A stretch of DNA of 64,000 bases. Source: UBA5078 sp051252515. Lineage in GTDB: Bacteria; Pseudomonadota; Gammaproteobacteria; Pseudomonadales; Pseudohongiellaceae. Under the pieces are notes generated by a model. That model was not told the DNA's origin. It saw only the letters and a program-made list of their open reading frames with translations, and ran no database searches. Numbering within the stretch: position 1 is the first letter of the stretch; every line of letters begins with the position of its first letter. Location of the stretch: the NCBI GenBank assembly GCA_051252515.1, contig JBPOFS010000001.1:248001-312000 (forward strand), read 5' to 3'. Both the position numbers and the translations under genes were made by a program. Below, piece after piece: positions 35,417-43,934 of the stretch.

Positions 35417-36801
35417 TCTAGGCTCCTCATGCGCGCGTCCAGCGCATCGCGAAGGCCGTCACCCAACAAGTTAAACGCTAATACGGTGAAGCTGATAAAG
35501 ATCGCCGGAAATATGAGTTCATGAGGGTGAGTCAACATCGTCGCCAAGCCTTCATTACTCATACTGCCCCAAGAGGCAGTGGGCGGCGCCACGCCCATTC
35601 CAATGAAGGATAGAAATGCTTCTGTAAAAATGGCACTGGGCACGGCAAAGGTCAGCGTCACAAGAATCACCCCCATGGTATTGGGGATCATATGCCGTAA
35701 CACTAGGTATGAACTGCGGGCACCCAACAGACGAGACGCACTGATATAAGCTTCTTGTCGAATTTGCAGAATTTGCCCACGCACTAAGCGTGCAGTGGCC
35801 GGCCATGACAACACTAGCAAGGCAACCATCATAGGAATGATGCCGCTCTGCCCTGGCCCTAGGCCAAAGACCACTTGAAACAAAATCATAAAAAGAAGGA
35901 ATGGCAAGGCCACCACAAAATCAGCGAAGCGCATCATGAACTGGTCGATCTTGCCGCCCAAGAAACCCGCCGTGCTGCCATAGACTACGCCCAATAGCAC
36001 AAACAAAAACGGGGCCACGATGCCAATAAAGAGTGATACCCGCGCCCCTGACATTAAACGCGCCAACATATCTCTACCAAGATAGTCAGTGCCTAAAGGG
36101 TGCAGTGCCAAATCCACCGTATCTCCTACCGCCAGAGCTTGATCGGCGGGAACAAGGTTGCGCGTTCGCACCTCGTCGATGGTGATGACACGTTCAACGG
36201 CCACTTCTAAAGTTTCGTATTGCTCGCCAAGGCCACCAAATTCGTCCAAAGCGACTAAAGTGTAATAGTAGGTATTGGGTCGTAAATCGAGCCTATCTTC
36301 ATAGAACCCAGCTGCAGGTGATATCACATCCACTAACGGCAGCCCAAATACGCGGTCGTTACCTAGGGCAAAGATATTGCGGTATATGCGGTAACCAAAC
36401 GCCCCGGGAATCGCATCCCACACCAATCGCACCACTTGCGAGTTGGGGGCATCACCGAGGTTAAAACTACCCGCACGTGCTGGCGCAGAGTCTGTCACTT
36501 GCCCGCCCCAATATTCGTAATTATCGACAATCGTGGCACTTCTGTTTGCGCCCGGTGCTTGGCTGATCTGGTCAATGTCTTGTCGTGCAGGGTCCACACT
36601 CCATAGCAATGGACCAATAAGTGCGAAGGCAAGCAAGGCGACAATGATCCAAAGGGAGACCAAGGCACGCCGGTTTTTCTTCAGCCGCCCCCATGCGTCC
36701 TGCCAATAGGATCGCGATGGCCGATTGATGCTGTGTTGGTGCTCACTCGAACCCAGGAGTTTAAAATCGTCTTCGGTAAGGTTAATGCGTGGCTCTTTCA
36801 T
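35413..36801 (-). CDS. oppC: OppC-type permease with an inserted fibronectin-III-like domain
   Basis: At 462 residues this is much longer than OppC (about 300). Helix 1 (about 47-68) is followed by a periplasmic insert at about 110-210. The canonical permease part resumes at HPLGTDYLGRDMLARLMSGA with five helices and the coupling loop ASRLLGARSSYLVLRHMIPN. The insert reads VRLVWDAIPGAFGYRIYRN and, later, NTYYYTLVALDEFGGLG. This is the strand B/C Trp-Tyr pattern and strand F/G pattern of fibronectin type III modules. It would sit in the periplasm near the binding protein. The start overlaps the oppB stop (TAATG). Confidence 0.88.
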   Translation of the reverse strand: MKEPRINLTEDDFKLLGSSEHQHSINRPSRSYWQDAWGRLKKNRRALVSLWIIVALLAFALIGPLLWSVDPARQDIDQISQAPGANRSATIVDNYEYWGGQVTDSAPARAGSFNLGDAPNSQVVRLVWDAIPGAFGYRIYRNIFALGNDRVFGLPLVDVISPAAGFYEDRLDLRPNTYYYTLVALDEFGGLGEQYETLEVAVERVITIDEVRTRNLVPADQALAVGDTVDLALHPLGTDYLGRDMLARLMSGARVSLFIGIVAPFLFVLLGVVYGSTAGFLGGKIDQFMMRFADFVVALPFLLFMILFQVVFGLGPGQSGIIPMMVALLVLSWPATARLVRGQILQIRQEAYISASRLLGARSSYLVLRHMIPNTMGVILVTLTFAVPSAIFTEAFLSFIGMGVAPPTASWGSMSNEGLATMLTHPHELIFPAIFISFTVLAFNLLGDGLRDALDARMRSLE

Positions 36802-37733
36802 TACTGCAACCTCACTCGTGGGTCAATCCAGCCATAGAGCAAGTCGACAAGAATGACCATAAACACAAGGAAGGCTCCATAGAACACTGTCGTGCCCATA
36901 ATAACGGTGTAATCCAATTGTTGTACTGCCTGCACAAAATAACGCCCAAGACCGGGAATCGCGAAGACGAGCTCCACAACAAACCCTCCTGTTGTGATTG
37001 CCGCGATGGCAGGTCCCAACACAGTGATCACAGGCATGATGGCATTACGTAATTGATGCTTGGCAAAAATACGCTCGGCAGGAAGGCCTTTCGCCTTCGC
37101 CGTGCGCACATAATCTGAATTGATAATTTCTAACATAGAGGAGCGCATCAAGCGCGTGAGATAAGCCATCGTCCCCATCCCCAGTACAAGCGCCGGCATG
37201 ATCATATGACTGACAGTGCCCCAACCGGCCACCGGCAAAATGGAGAACCCTAGCCAGTCATTGATATTGACCAACATCAGCTGCCCCAGCGCGGCAAACA
37301 CGAAACTAGGAACTGAAATCCCTAGAATCACCATGAACATGATGATGGTATCGGGCAGTCGATTGCGAAACAGAGCTGTTAGCGCGCCAAAGAGCACACC
37401 GCCCATGGCGGCAAACATTACCGCAAGAATTCCTAACGTAGCCGAAACAGGGAAATGCTCGCGGATGATGTCATTGACCTGGCGATTACGCTGAGTAAAG
37501 GAAATCCCGAAATCCCCTTTGATAAAGTTTTCAAGATAGATGACATACTGCGTGGCAAGAGGCTTATCAAGCCCATAACGCGCCTCAAGGTTCGCGCGGA
37601 TCTCGGGAGTGGAGGCGCGTTCCCCCGAAAGAGGATCACCCGGCACGCTATGCATAGCGAAGAAGGTCGCGGTGGCAATAAACCAAACCGTAATAAGCCC
37701 TTGTAGCAATCGTTTGAGCGTGTAACGCCACAT
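36801..37733 (-). CDS. oppB: OppB-type permease
   Basis: This 310-residue permease has six helices. The N-terminus YTLKRLLQGLITVWFIATAT and VPGDPLSGERAS are OppB hallmarks. ARYGLDKPLATQYVIYLENF and the coupling loop YVRTAKAKGLPAERIFAKHQ follow, and the end WIDPRVRL is the conserved terminus. It lies about 44 bases after the binding-protein gene and shares one base with oppC. With OppC it forms the membrane pore of a peptide importer. Confidence 0.93.
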   Translation of the reverse strand: MWRYTLKRLLQGLITVWFIATATFFAMHSVPGDPLSGERASTPEIRANLEARYGLDKPLATQYVIYLENFIKGDFGISFTQRNRQVNDIIREHFPVSATLGILAVMFAAMGGVLFGALTALFRNRLPDTIIMFMVILGISVPSFVFAALGQLMLVNINDWLGFSILPVAGWGTVSHMIMPALVLGMGTMAYLTRLMRSSMLEIINSDYVRTAKAKGLPAERIFAKHQLRNAIMPVITVLGPAIAAITTGGFVVELVFAIPGLGRYFVQAVQQLDYTVIMGTTVFYGAFLVFMVILVDLLYGWIDPRVRLQ

Positions 37734-37777
37734 AGTGTTTTTGTATCCCTTATTACTGGTGCCCGTATGAGGCGTTG

Positions 37778-39481
37778 TTACTGCCCATCAACATCGATAT
37801 AGGCATTGGTGAAATCTGACTCCGCCCCTATCGCTCGACGTAAAATTCCTTTCACACGCGGATCAGTGGCATATACACGCCCACGTTCGTAATTGCCGAT
37901 ATACACAGCCTCATCGAATAATATCTGCTGGATCTCCCCGAAGGCCGCCATCCGCTCCTCGTTATCTAAGGAGTTCTGCCCAATGCGCACCAGCTCATCA
38001 ACCCGCGCATTGAAGTAGCGGCCGCGATTGTTCAAATTCCATGAGGCGTAGTAATCGCCAAAGGTTAGCGGATCGTTATAATCAGGCCCCCATCCGGCAA
38101 GCACAATATCGAAGTCTCCACTCTCCATTTTTGCCAAGCGTTGCCTGAAGATTTGCTGATCGATGACGATGTCTAGGCCAAGGTATTTTTTGAATGTCTC
38201 TTGATAGTATTGCGATGAGATTGTGGCCACGGGAGATGTGTCGGCCAGCATCACGATGGGCGGAAACTGCGTAATGCCTAACTCTTGCTTAGCTTTTTCT
38301 AAATATTCTTTTGCCAAGGCTACGTTGAACGGCGCTTCGGGTGGTGGATACTCTTCATGCAGCGTACGGTGCGCGCCTTGCATCCACATAGGGAAAATAC
38401 TTTTTGCCGGCATATATCCTGGCAATTTGATTACGCTGTTAACCAGCTCATTACTGTCTTGGGCCAGCAACAAGGCTTTGCGCAGGTTCACATTGCCGGT
38501 AACGCGGCCCTCACGATGGTTGAAATCGATAAAGAACACACTGCCATCCATAAATCGGTCCAGCACCCAGCGCTGCTGCATGGCGCCTTCTAGCATCTCT
38601 GCGGTGAGGTCCACCTGAACGATGCGCCCATCTTTAAAAAGATTGAGCAGGGTATTAGTGTCATCGGTAACATAGGCAAAATTAATGGCATTAAGCTTGG
38701 CGCGCGCTTGATCCCAGTAATAGGGATTTTTCTCGATTCTGACGCTCGCTCCATGCACCCAGCTTGTCATCATGAACGGACCGCTATAAAGAAGAGATTC
38801 GGCCTCCGCGCCAAAGCGCCCGTTGGTCGACTCAAAAAAGGCTTGGTTCACGGGAGAGAACGTCATGAAGGCCACCAATTTTTCGAAATAGGCGATGGGC
38901 TGCTCAAGAGTGACCTCGAGGATCTTATCGTCTAGAGCCCGCACGCCTATGTCGTCGATAGACACATCGCCATTATTGGCGGCTTCCGCGTTTTTAAGAG
39001 GGTACAGGATGAAGGCGTATTGAGAGGCAGTTGAGGGTGCTAACGTGGTCTTCCAAGCAAACTCGAAGTCATGGGCCGTGATAGGTTCACCATTGCTCCA
39101 GCGCGCATTTTCGCGAATCCAAAAGGTCGCGGTATCGCCGTTGACCTCCCAACGCTGCGCTAAGCCCGCCACGATTTGACCGTGCTCATCGTAGCGCAGC
39201 AAGCCTTCCATGACGTGCCCAAGAACTATGCCACTCACAGCATCCGCGGCCCCCATGGTATTTAGCTCGGGAGGGTCTTGGCGCAAATAGGCCGTGATCT
39301 CATTGTTTTCGACATCCACAGCCCCAGCGACGCCATCAGTACTGGTACTAGTAAGGCTGGCGGCAAAGTTTAAACTCAACATCAGCAGAACAAAGGCACC
39401 GACGGCGACAAGGGCGTATATCGCCAACTGTCTGCTGGCAGACCGATTGAAGCCTTCATTTGAATTGATAGGACTTTGCAT
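37778..39481 (-). CDS. OppA-like solute-binding protein with N-terminal membrane anchor
   Basis: The start is placed at ATG 39481; a GTG two codons upstream (39487) is equally open. The product (567 residues) is a family 5 binding protein: LRQDPPELNTMGAADAVSG, WSNGEPITAHDFEFAWKTTL and GWGPDYNDPLTFGDYY are OppA/peptide-binding motifs. The N-terminus has about 17 polar residues with two Arg/Lys, then a long hydrophobic helix (IYALVAVGAFVLLMLSLNFA). It has neither a lipobox Cys nor an obvious signal-peptidase site, so it may stay anchored by an uncleaved helix. It is the first gene of the Opp operon. Confidence 0.9.
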   Translation of the reverse strand: MQSPINSNEGFNRSASRQLAIYALVAVGAFVLLMLSLNFAASLTSTSTDGVAGAVDVENNEITAYLRQDPPELNTMGAADAVSGIVLGHVMEGLLRYDEHGQIVAGLAQRWEVNGDTATFWIRENARWSNGEPITAHDFEFAWKTTLAPSTASQYAFILYPLKNAEAANNGDVSIDDIGVRALDDKILEVTLEQPIAYFEKLVAFMTFSPVNQAFFESTNGRFGAEAESLLYSGPFMMTSWVHGASVRIEKNPYYWDQARAKLNAINFAYVTDDTNTLLNLFKDGRIVQVDLTAEMLEGAMQQRWVLDRFMDGSVFFIDFNHREGRVTGNVNLRKALLLAQDSNELVNSVIKLPGYMPAKSIFPMWMQGAHRTLHEEYPPPEAPFNVALAKEYLEKAKQELGITQFPPIVMLADTSPVATISSQYYQETFKKYLGLDIVIDQQIFRQRLAKMESGDFDIVLAGWGPDYNDPLTFGDYYASWNLNNRGRYFNARVDELVRIGQNSLDNEERMAAFGEIQQILFDEAVYIGNYERGRVYATDPRVKGILRRAIGAESDFTNAYIDVDGQ

Positions 39482-39629
39482 GACCACTCTAATTGCGCTG
39501 AATAAGCCCCAGAGAATACCTTAGGGCACATAGCGAGTCGATAGGCACAACGAACAGCCGCTCGCAGCTCCCCGCACGAGGGCATTCCGGATTACAATAG
39601 GGCAACCTCAACGTCATTAGGAAGCGATC

Positions 39630-40454
39630 ATGGAGCAAGAACTAGAACAATTCACAGCGATTTACGAGCAAGTCACCAGTTTTCTCGTGAATTACAGCTT
39701 TCAGTTAATTGGCGCCATAATTGTCTTTTTGATCGGTATTGTCGTCGCACGCAAAGTTAGCAATGTAGTGATACGGCTTTGTGAGAAAAAACAGCTTGAT
39801 GTCACTTTGAGCCATTTCGCAGGCAACACGGTGCGCTTGCTCATCATTACGATGACAGCAATCATCGCATTGGGAAAACTAGGAATCAGTATTACTCCCT
39901 TTGTCGCCGCCGTGGGTGCTTTATCTCTTGGTGCTGGTTTGGCGGTTCAAGGGCTTCTATCCAACTATGGCGCCGGCTTAAACATCATCCTCGCCCGTCC
40001 GTTCGTGGTTGGTGACACTATCTCGGTACAAGGCGTCAGCGGTGTCGTCAAAGAAGTGCATCTTGCCTACACCATCCTCGCCGATGAAGACGAAGTAAAG
40101 ATCACCATTCCTAATAAGCACATTGTAGGAGAAATCTTACATAACTCCCAAAACGATACGATTGCCGTGTTAAGCGTCGGCATTGCCTACCATTGCGATC
40201 CCAAGCTTGCCTGCACAGCAATCCTCGAAGCACTCAAAGACATTCCTGGCATCAGCGATGAGCGGGCGCCTCAAATAGGGATAGAAAACTTCGGCGACAG
40301 CAGTATCGATTTAGGTGTGCGCTTTTGGGTGAAAACTCCCGTGCGTCACGAAGCGCAGTTTCAAGCCAATATGGCAATCTACGATGCTCTCAAAAGCGCC
40401 GGAATCGACATACCTTTCCCACAACGCGAGGTCAAAATGCTGTCTGAAGCGTAA
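39630..40454 (+). CDS. Small mechanosensitive channel, MscS family
   Basis: This 274-residue protein has three helices before the MscS core. TM3 carries FVAAVGALSLGAGLAVQGLL, the Gly/Ala-packed pore helix. The beta domain starts FVVGDTISVQGVSGVVKEVHL and contains TIPNKHIVGEILHN. The length is that of E. coli MscS (286). The channel opens under membrane tension and releases solutes on osmotic downshock. It is divergent from the Opp operon, with a GGAAGCGATC leader before the ATG. Confidence 0.93.
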   Translation: MEQELEQFTAIYEQVTSFLVNYSFQLIGAIIVFLIGIVVARKVSNVVIRLCEKKQLDVTLSHFAGNTVRLLIITMTAIIALGKLGISITPFVAAVGALSLGAGLAVQGLLSNYGAGLNIILARPFVVGDTISVQGVSGVVKEVHLAYTILADEDEVKITIPNKHIVGEILHNSQNDTIAVLSVGIAYHCDPKLACTAILEALKDIPGISDERAPQIGIENFGDSSIDLGVRFWVKTPVRHEAQFQANMAIYDALKSAGIDIPFPQREVKMLSEA

Positions 40455-40658
40455 CAATACAAAAGTGTGATCTGGTTCACGCCAGCAGCTCGCTAACGCC
40501 CATGAACGGGCGAAATTTACCCAATTTTTACCCTAGTTCATGCAGTAGCATCCCCCTAAATAGGGTAATATTCGCACACTGATAGTAGTGGCTCGTCACA
40601 GAAGACTCAAACCAAGAGCCCAAAACACGGGATTCACAGCAAACCGAGGATTACGAGA

Positions 40659-42140
40659 ATGAAATTGTTGAATAGTACGCTGGCAATCTGCCTGCTCCTA
40701 ACAAGCATGTTCGCTGCAAGCAGCGCTTTGGCGGTTACGACCCCTGAAGCAGAATGTTCTGTACTGTATACAGACGCAGCTGTTGAAGTGGGAGCGGTGT
40801 GTGTCACTGTAAACCCTGATGCAGAAAATGTTTTCCTCGACTATCTGCTGATTGACGACTGGAAACTTTCTGCAGCACAAGCATGGATTGGCGATGATGC
40901 CGCCAACATCCCAACAGATGGCAGCGGAAACCCGCAAGTAAGCGTTTTCCCGCATAGCGCATCCAACCTAACCGATGTGACCCAACACAGCTTCACCATC
41001 CCCTTTTCTGAGCTTGCCATTAACGCAGACACATTCTGCAATGCAGACGTCATCGTTGCGGCAAGCGCCGTAGTGACTCGCACTGTGGCAGGCGAGCCTA
41101 GCACTGGCGGCGGAAAATCAGACAAATCTGGTAAGTCTGACAAATCAGGCAAGTCAGGAAAATCTGACAAATCTGACAAATCGGGCAAGTCAGACAAATC
41201 TGGAAAATCCGACAAATCAGGCAAGTCAGACAAATCTGGAAAGTCCGACAAATCAGGCAAGTCAGACAAATCTGGAAAGTCCGACAAATCAGACAAGTCC
41301 GATAAATCTGGCAAGAACAAAGGCAGCAAAGGCAGCAAGAGCAAGGGCAAGAGCTACTCAGGCAGCTCACACAATGGTTCTAGCGCATGGGGTTCTAGCT
41401 CGAACTGGGGCTCAAGCTGGGGTTCAAACAGCAACGGAAAATCTGACAAATCTGGAAAGTCCGACAAGTCAGATAAGTCTGACAAATCTGGAAAGTCTGG
41501 CAAATCTGGCAAATCTGGCAAATCTGGAAAGTCTTGCAGCGAGCACGGTAGTTGGGGACACAACCACGATGGCTGCGAATGTCCAGGCGATGGTGGTACG
41601 ACGGATCCAGTCGTTGAAACCTTTACGGCATGGGCCGGCGATTCAAGCATAGGGGATGGCAAGTACTTCAGCTTCACGAACGACTTCTGTGTTGAAGTGG
41701 AGCCTAACGAAGTAGTGCTTCCTTATCCTAGCTGCTACAACGTATTTGCGACTTCATCTGCCGGGACCAGTACAGCCTTCTCTCCATTAGGCATCACTGA
41801 TGGTGCGACCGGTTGGCTGAACCAAGCTCCTACCGCTGGAGTAGGATTGGCATTATCACTCGTCAACCCTGGCGGCCCTATCAGCAATGGCTTAGTACTG
41901 CTGATTCCAGGCTCTGGTGTGATGCAGGTTCAGACTAGCGTACCAAGTGGCCGATCTATTTACAGCGTCAATGTATACGTAGGGGATCAGGGATCGTTTG
42001 ATAATAGCGTCTCTCCTTTGGACTACGGCACTCATGTAGAAGGGGCCGCAGCACTTAACTTCACTACTCCATTGAACCCATTCCCTGCATCAATCGACTT
42101 AGTCGTTCATGCAGTGGTTTGCCCAGCAAACCCAATCTAA
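40659..42140 (+). CDS. Secreted Lys-Ser-Gly/Asp repeat protein, function unknown
   Basis: This 493-residue protein has a signal peptide (LLNSTLAICLLLTSMFAAS, cleavage near SALA). An N-terminal globular domain (about 27-148) has four cysteines. Lys-Ser-Gly/Asp tripeptide repeats occupy about 153-219 and 261-292, separated by a Ser/Gly/Asn/Trp linker. A short Cys/His cluster (CSEHGSWGHNHDGCEC) leads to a C-terminal domain (about 317-493). That domain echoes the first one: both have an Ile/Val-Gly-Asp turn, a Pro-rich segment, and a strand ending in a VVHA/AASA-like motif. The highly basic repeats could bind acidic polysaccharide, DNA or silica-like polymers, but this is speculation. A strong terminator follows. 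Confidence 0.8.
   Translation: MKLLNSTLAICLLLTSMFAASSALAVTTPEAECSVLYTDAAVEVGAVCVTVNPDAENVFLDYLLIDDWKLSAAQAWIGDDAANIPTDGSGNPQVSVFPHSASNLTDVTQHSFTIPFSELAINADTFCNADVIVAASAVVTRTVAGEPSTGGGKSDKSGKSDKSGKSGKSDKSDKSGKSDKSGKSDKSGKSDKSGKSDKSGKSDKSGKSDKSDKSDKSGKNKGSKGSKSKGKSYSGSSHNGSSAWGSSSNWGSSWGSNSNGKSDKSGKSDKSDKSDKSGKSGKSGKSGKSGKSCSEHGSWGHNHDGCECPGDGGTTDPVVETFTAWAGDSSIGDGKYFSFTNDFCVEVEPNEVVLPYPSCYNVFATSSAGTSTAFSPLGITDGATGWLNQAPTAGVGLALSLVNPGGPISNGLVLLIPGSGVMQVQTSVPSGRSIYSVNVYVGDQGSFDNSVSPLDYGTHVEGAAALNFTTPLNPFPASIDLVVHAVVCPANPI
41115..41534 (+). repeat. In-gene tandem array of 9-base codon triplets (Lys-Ser-Gly/Asp)
   Basis: Two blocks (41115-41315 and 41439-41534) of AAATC(T/A)GG(C/A) and GACAAATC-type units encode Lys-Ser-Gly or Lys-Ser-Asp. 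Larger 18- and 36-base periods are visible as repeated GACAAATCAGGCAAGTCA. Such arrays expand or contract by slippage, so length may vary between strains. The repeats also create long spurious frames on the other strand. Confidence 0.85.
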
Positions 42141-42162
42141 TAACTTGTGAGTAGTACTCAAT

Positions 42163-42196
42163 AGGCCATGGTGCTCTGCATCGTGGCCTTTTTTTT
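42163..42196 (+). terminator. Intrinsic terminator after the repeat protein
   Basis: The 12-base stem AGGCCATGGTGC with GCATCGTGGCCT (two wobbles) and a three-base TCT loop (42163-42189) is followed by T8 (42189-42196). It lies 23 bases after the stop, so the repeat protein is probably a single-gene transcript separate from the sigma factor operon. Confidence 0.9.
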
Positions 42197-42342
42197 GCTC
42201 CCAATATTACTCTTTAAAAGCCAATGTTCACCGACAGGTTCTCGTATGCCTTGCGTATACTTATTCAAACCAAGCCTATTAACGCAACGCATGGCACGAT
42301 CTTCATACTGTGAGATTGAAACGCCGACCAGTTTTTTGGGGC

Positions 42343-42361
42343 GAATAGAAGTACTATTCGA
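42343..42361. promoter_or_regulatory. Perfect dyad upstream of the ECF sigma gene
   Basis: CGAATAG-AAGTA-CTATTCG has perfect 7-base arms, ends 31 bases before the sigma factor ATG and follows the terminator. TTGAAACG (42317-42324) could be an ECF-type -35 element nearby. It may be an operator or an mRNA leader hairpin. No known regulator consensus is recognised. Confidence 0.35.
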
Positions 42362-42391
42362 GCATAAGGTCAACGGAACAGAATTCTCAGC

Positions 42392-42931
42392 ATGAGCGAA
42401 GACGAAGCATTGATGCTAGCGATACAGGAAGGCGACTCGAAAGCTTATGAGTCAGCCGTGCGCAAGCATATCAAAGCGCTTAGTCATTATGCTTTTCGAA
42501 TGCTGGGCAATAGCAAAGACACAGAAGACATAACGCAAGAAGCCTTATTACGTTTATGGACACACGCCAATAGCTGGCGAGCCGACAAGGCGAGTGTCTC
42601 AACTTGGCTTCACCGTATTACCCATAATTTATGCATCGACTACTTACGCAAAGATAAGTCGAATGTGACAGGGGAGCTGAATGACGAACTTGAATCAAAA
42701 GATCGCCCGGCTTCCGTACCAGAGCAAGATGAGCGACTCGATGCGCTAAAGAACGCTTTAGAGCAGCTACCGGAGCGACAACGCAGTGCAATCATATTGA
42801 GCCACTATCAAGGCTTCTCTAATCGAGAGATTGCACAGGTGATGGATATCTCTGTTGATGCTTTAGAGTCGATACTAGCAAGAGCTCGCAGGGGACTGAG
42901 AGCCCAACTCTCAGATTTACAAGCGTCGTAA
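42392..42931 (+). CDS. ECF-family RNA polymerase sigma factor
   Basis: This 179-residue group IV sigma-70 protein has region 2 (HYAFRMLGNSKDTEDITQEA, then LLRLWTHANSWR) binding core polymerase and the -10 element. Region 4 (LPERQRSAIILSHYQGFSNR, then EIAQVMDISVDALESILARA) contains the helix-turn-helix for the -35. It is the first gene of a three-gene operon with a putative anti-sigma and a Spy-like periplasmic sensor, so it is probably released by an envelope or metal signal. Its regulon is unknown; the adjacent efflux, oxidase or repeat protein genes are candidates only by proximity. Confidence 0.93.
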   Translation: MSEDEALMLAIQEGDSKAYESAVRKHIKALSHYAFRMLGNSKDTEDITQEALLRLWTHANSWRADKASVSTWLHRITHNLCIDYLRKDKSNVTGELNDELESKDRPASVPEQDERLDALKNALEQLPERQRSAIILSHYQGFSNREIAQVMDISVDALESILARARRGLRAQLSDLQAS

Positions 42932-42963
42932 GAACGCAGCAATACACTATCAGGCCAATACAA

Positions 42964-43410
42964 ATGAAAACACTAGAGAGTTTCGAACGACTTATAGCGA
43001 CCCACGGCAGCGATCTCGATCGCTGGCCCGAAGGTGAGCGGCAGTCTGCGCAGCAACTTCTTACACATAGCGCTGAGGCGAAGGCATTATTTGCAGAACA
43101 GCAAGCAGTCGATGCATTGCTCGACGCCATTCCAGTGCCCTCCATGACAGTGATGGAAAAACGCATTATGCGTAATTTGGCGACAGCTTCGCGCTCTAGC
43201 CTTTTAGATCGCGTATTAGATTGGATCATGCCACGTGGCGGCTACATGCCTACTTTGGCCTGGCGCCCGGCGCTTCTCGCCTGCTTGCCCCTTATATGCG
43301 GCATATACATGGCTGACTTTTACAGCTTCGGTATTGATACAACCGAAAACTCTTGGCAAGAAGAGCTGTACCTAATCTCGATGAATGACTATGCGGAGAT
43401 CCCAGAATGA
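42964..43410 (+). CDS. Putative membrane anti-sigma factor (CnrY-like role)
   Basis: This 148-residue protein has an N-terminal cytoplasmic half (TLESFERLIATHGSDLDRWP, then EGERQSAQ), rich in charged helices. One transmembrane segment (about 100-118, PALLACLPLICGIYMADFY) precedes a short periplasmic tail. Its place directly after an ECF sigma gene, 32 bases on, and its overlap with the next gene fit an anti-sigma factor, although no zinc-binding anti-sigma motif is seen. The function is inferred from order and topology. Confidence 0.6.
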   Translation: MKTLESFERLIATHGSDLDRWPEGERQSAQQLLTHSAEAKALFAEQQAVDALLDAIPVPSMTVMEKRIMRNLATASRSSLLDRVLDWIMPRGGYMPTLAWRPALLACLPLICGIYMADFYSFGIDTTENSWQEELYLISMNDYAEIPE

Positions 43411-43907
43411 GCAGTAACAGAAAACGGGCTCTCAATATTTTACTAGTCCTCTCACTAGGCGCCAACTTAGTCATTTTCGGAGGCATGGCCGCTCGATATT
43501 TCGATTCGGCTAACGGTCGCCCTATGCCCCCTAATTTGTCTTGGGTAGTCCGAGAGTTTGACGAGGACGCGAAAGCAAAGCTAAAGCCCATCTTAGAGGG
43601 ATACGGTGACGAAATTCGTCCAATGCGCCACGCACTGTTTCAAGCCCAGCGCGAAGTGAATGCCTTACTGATTAAAGACCCATTGAATACAGAAGAGATA
43701 GCCCTAGCCTTTGCAGAACTGCGCAAAGTTGGCATGCAGTACCAAAATAGAAGCCATGAACAAACATTGGAGCTATTTGCACAGCTAAGCCCAGAGCAGA
43801 GAGTCAGCGCTATGCGCTTTGTGCAAGAACGCTCGCGTCCACCCAGTGGCGAATCACGAAGCCGAGATGATCGAAACGATAGCCGTGATGCCGACCAAGC
43901 ACGCTAA
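43407..43907 (+). CDS. Periplasmic Spy/CnrX-like heavy-metal sensor protein
   Basis: This 166-residue protein has one N-terminal anchor helix (about 9-29) and a periplasmic all-helical domain. Its motifs ALFQAQREVNALLI and LFAQLSPEQRVSAM correspond to the LTxxQ-type helices of the Spy/CpxP and CnrX 'heavy-metal resistance' family. CnrX-type proteins sit upstream of an anti-sigma in signal flow and release the sigma factor when metal binds. The tail is rich in Arg/Asp/Ser. The start overlaps the anti-sigma stop by four bases. No His-rich metal site is obvious. Confidence 0.72.
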   Translation: MSSNRKRALNILLVLSLGANLVIFGGMAARYFDSANGRPMPPNLSWVVREFDEDAKAKLKPILEGYGDEIRPMRHALFQAQREVNALLIKDPLNTEEIALAFAELRKVGMQYQNRSHEQTLELFAQLSPEQRVSAMRFVQERSRPPSGESRSRDDRNDSRDADQAR

Positions 43908-43934
43908 GACAACGTGCCTGGGCCGGCTGAAGCA

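Noticed and set aside
40498..40513. Five-base hairpin after the MscS gene as terminator
   Set aside because: The stem is short and has no T run. It is too weak to call.
41115..41534. Regular repeats considered as a CRISPR array
   Set aside because: The units are 9 or 18 bases with no unique spacers, and they lie within a coding frame.
41098..41677. Several long minus-strand frames opposite the repeat protein
   Set aside because: They are by-products of the 9-base repeat, which keeps other frames open. They have no ribosome binding site or family match.
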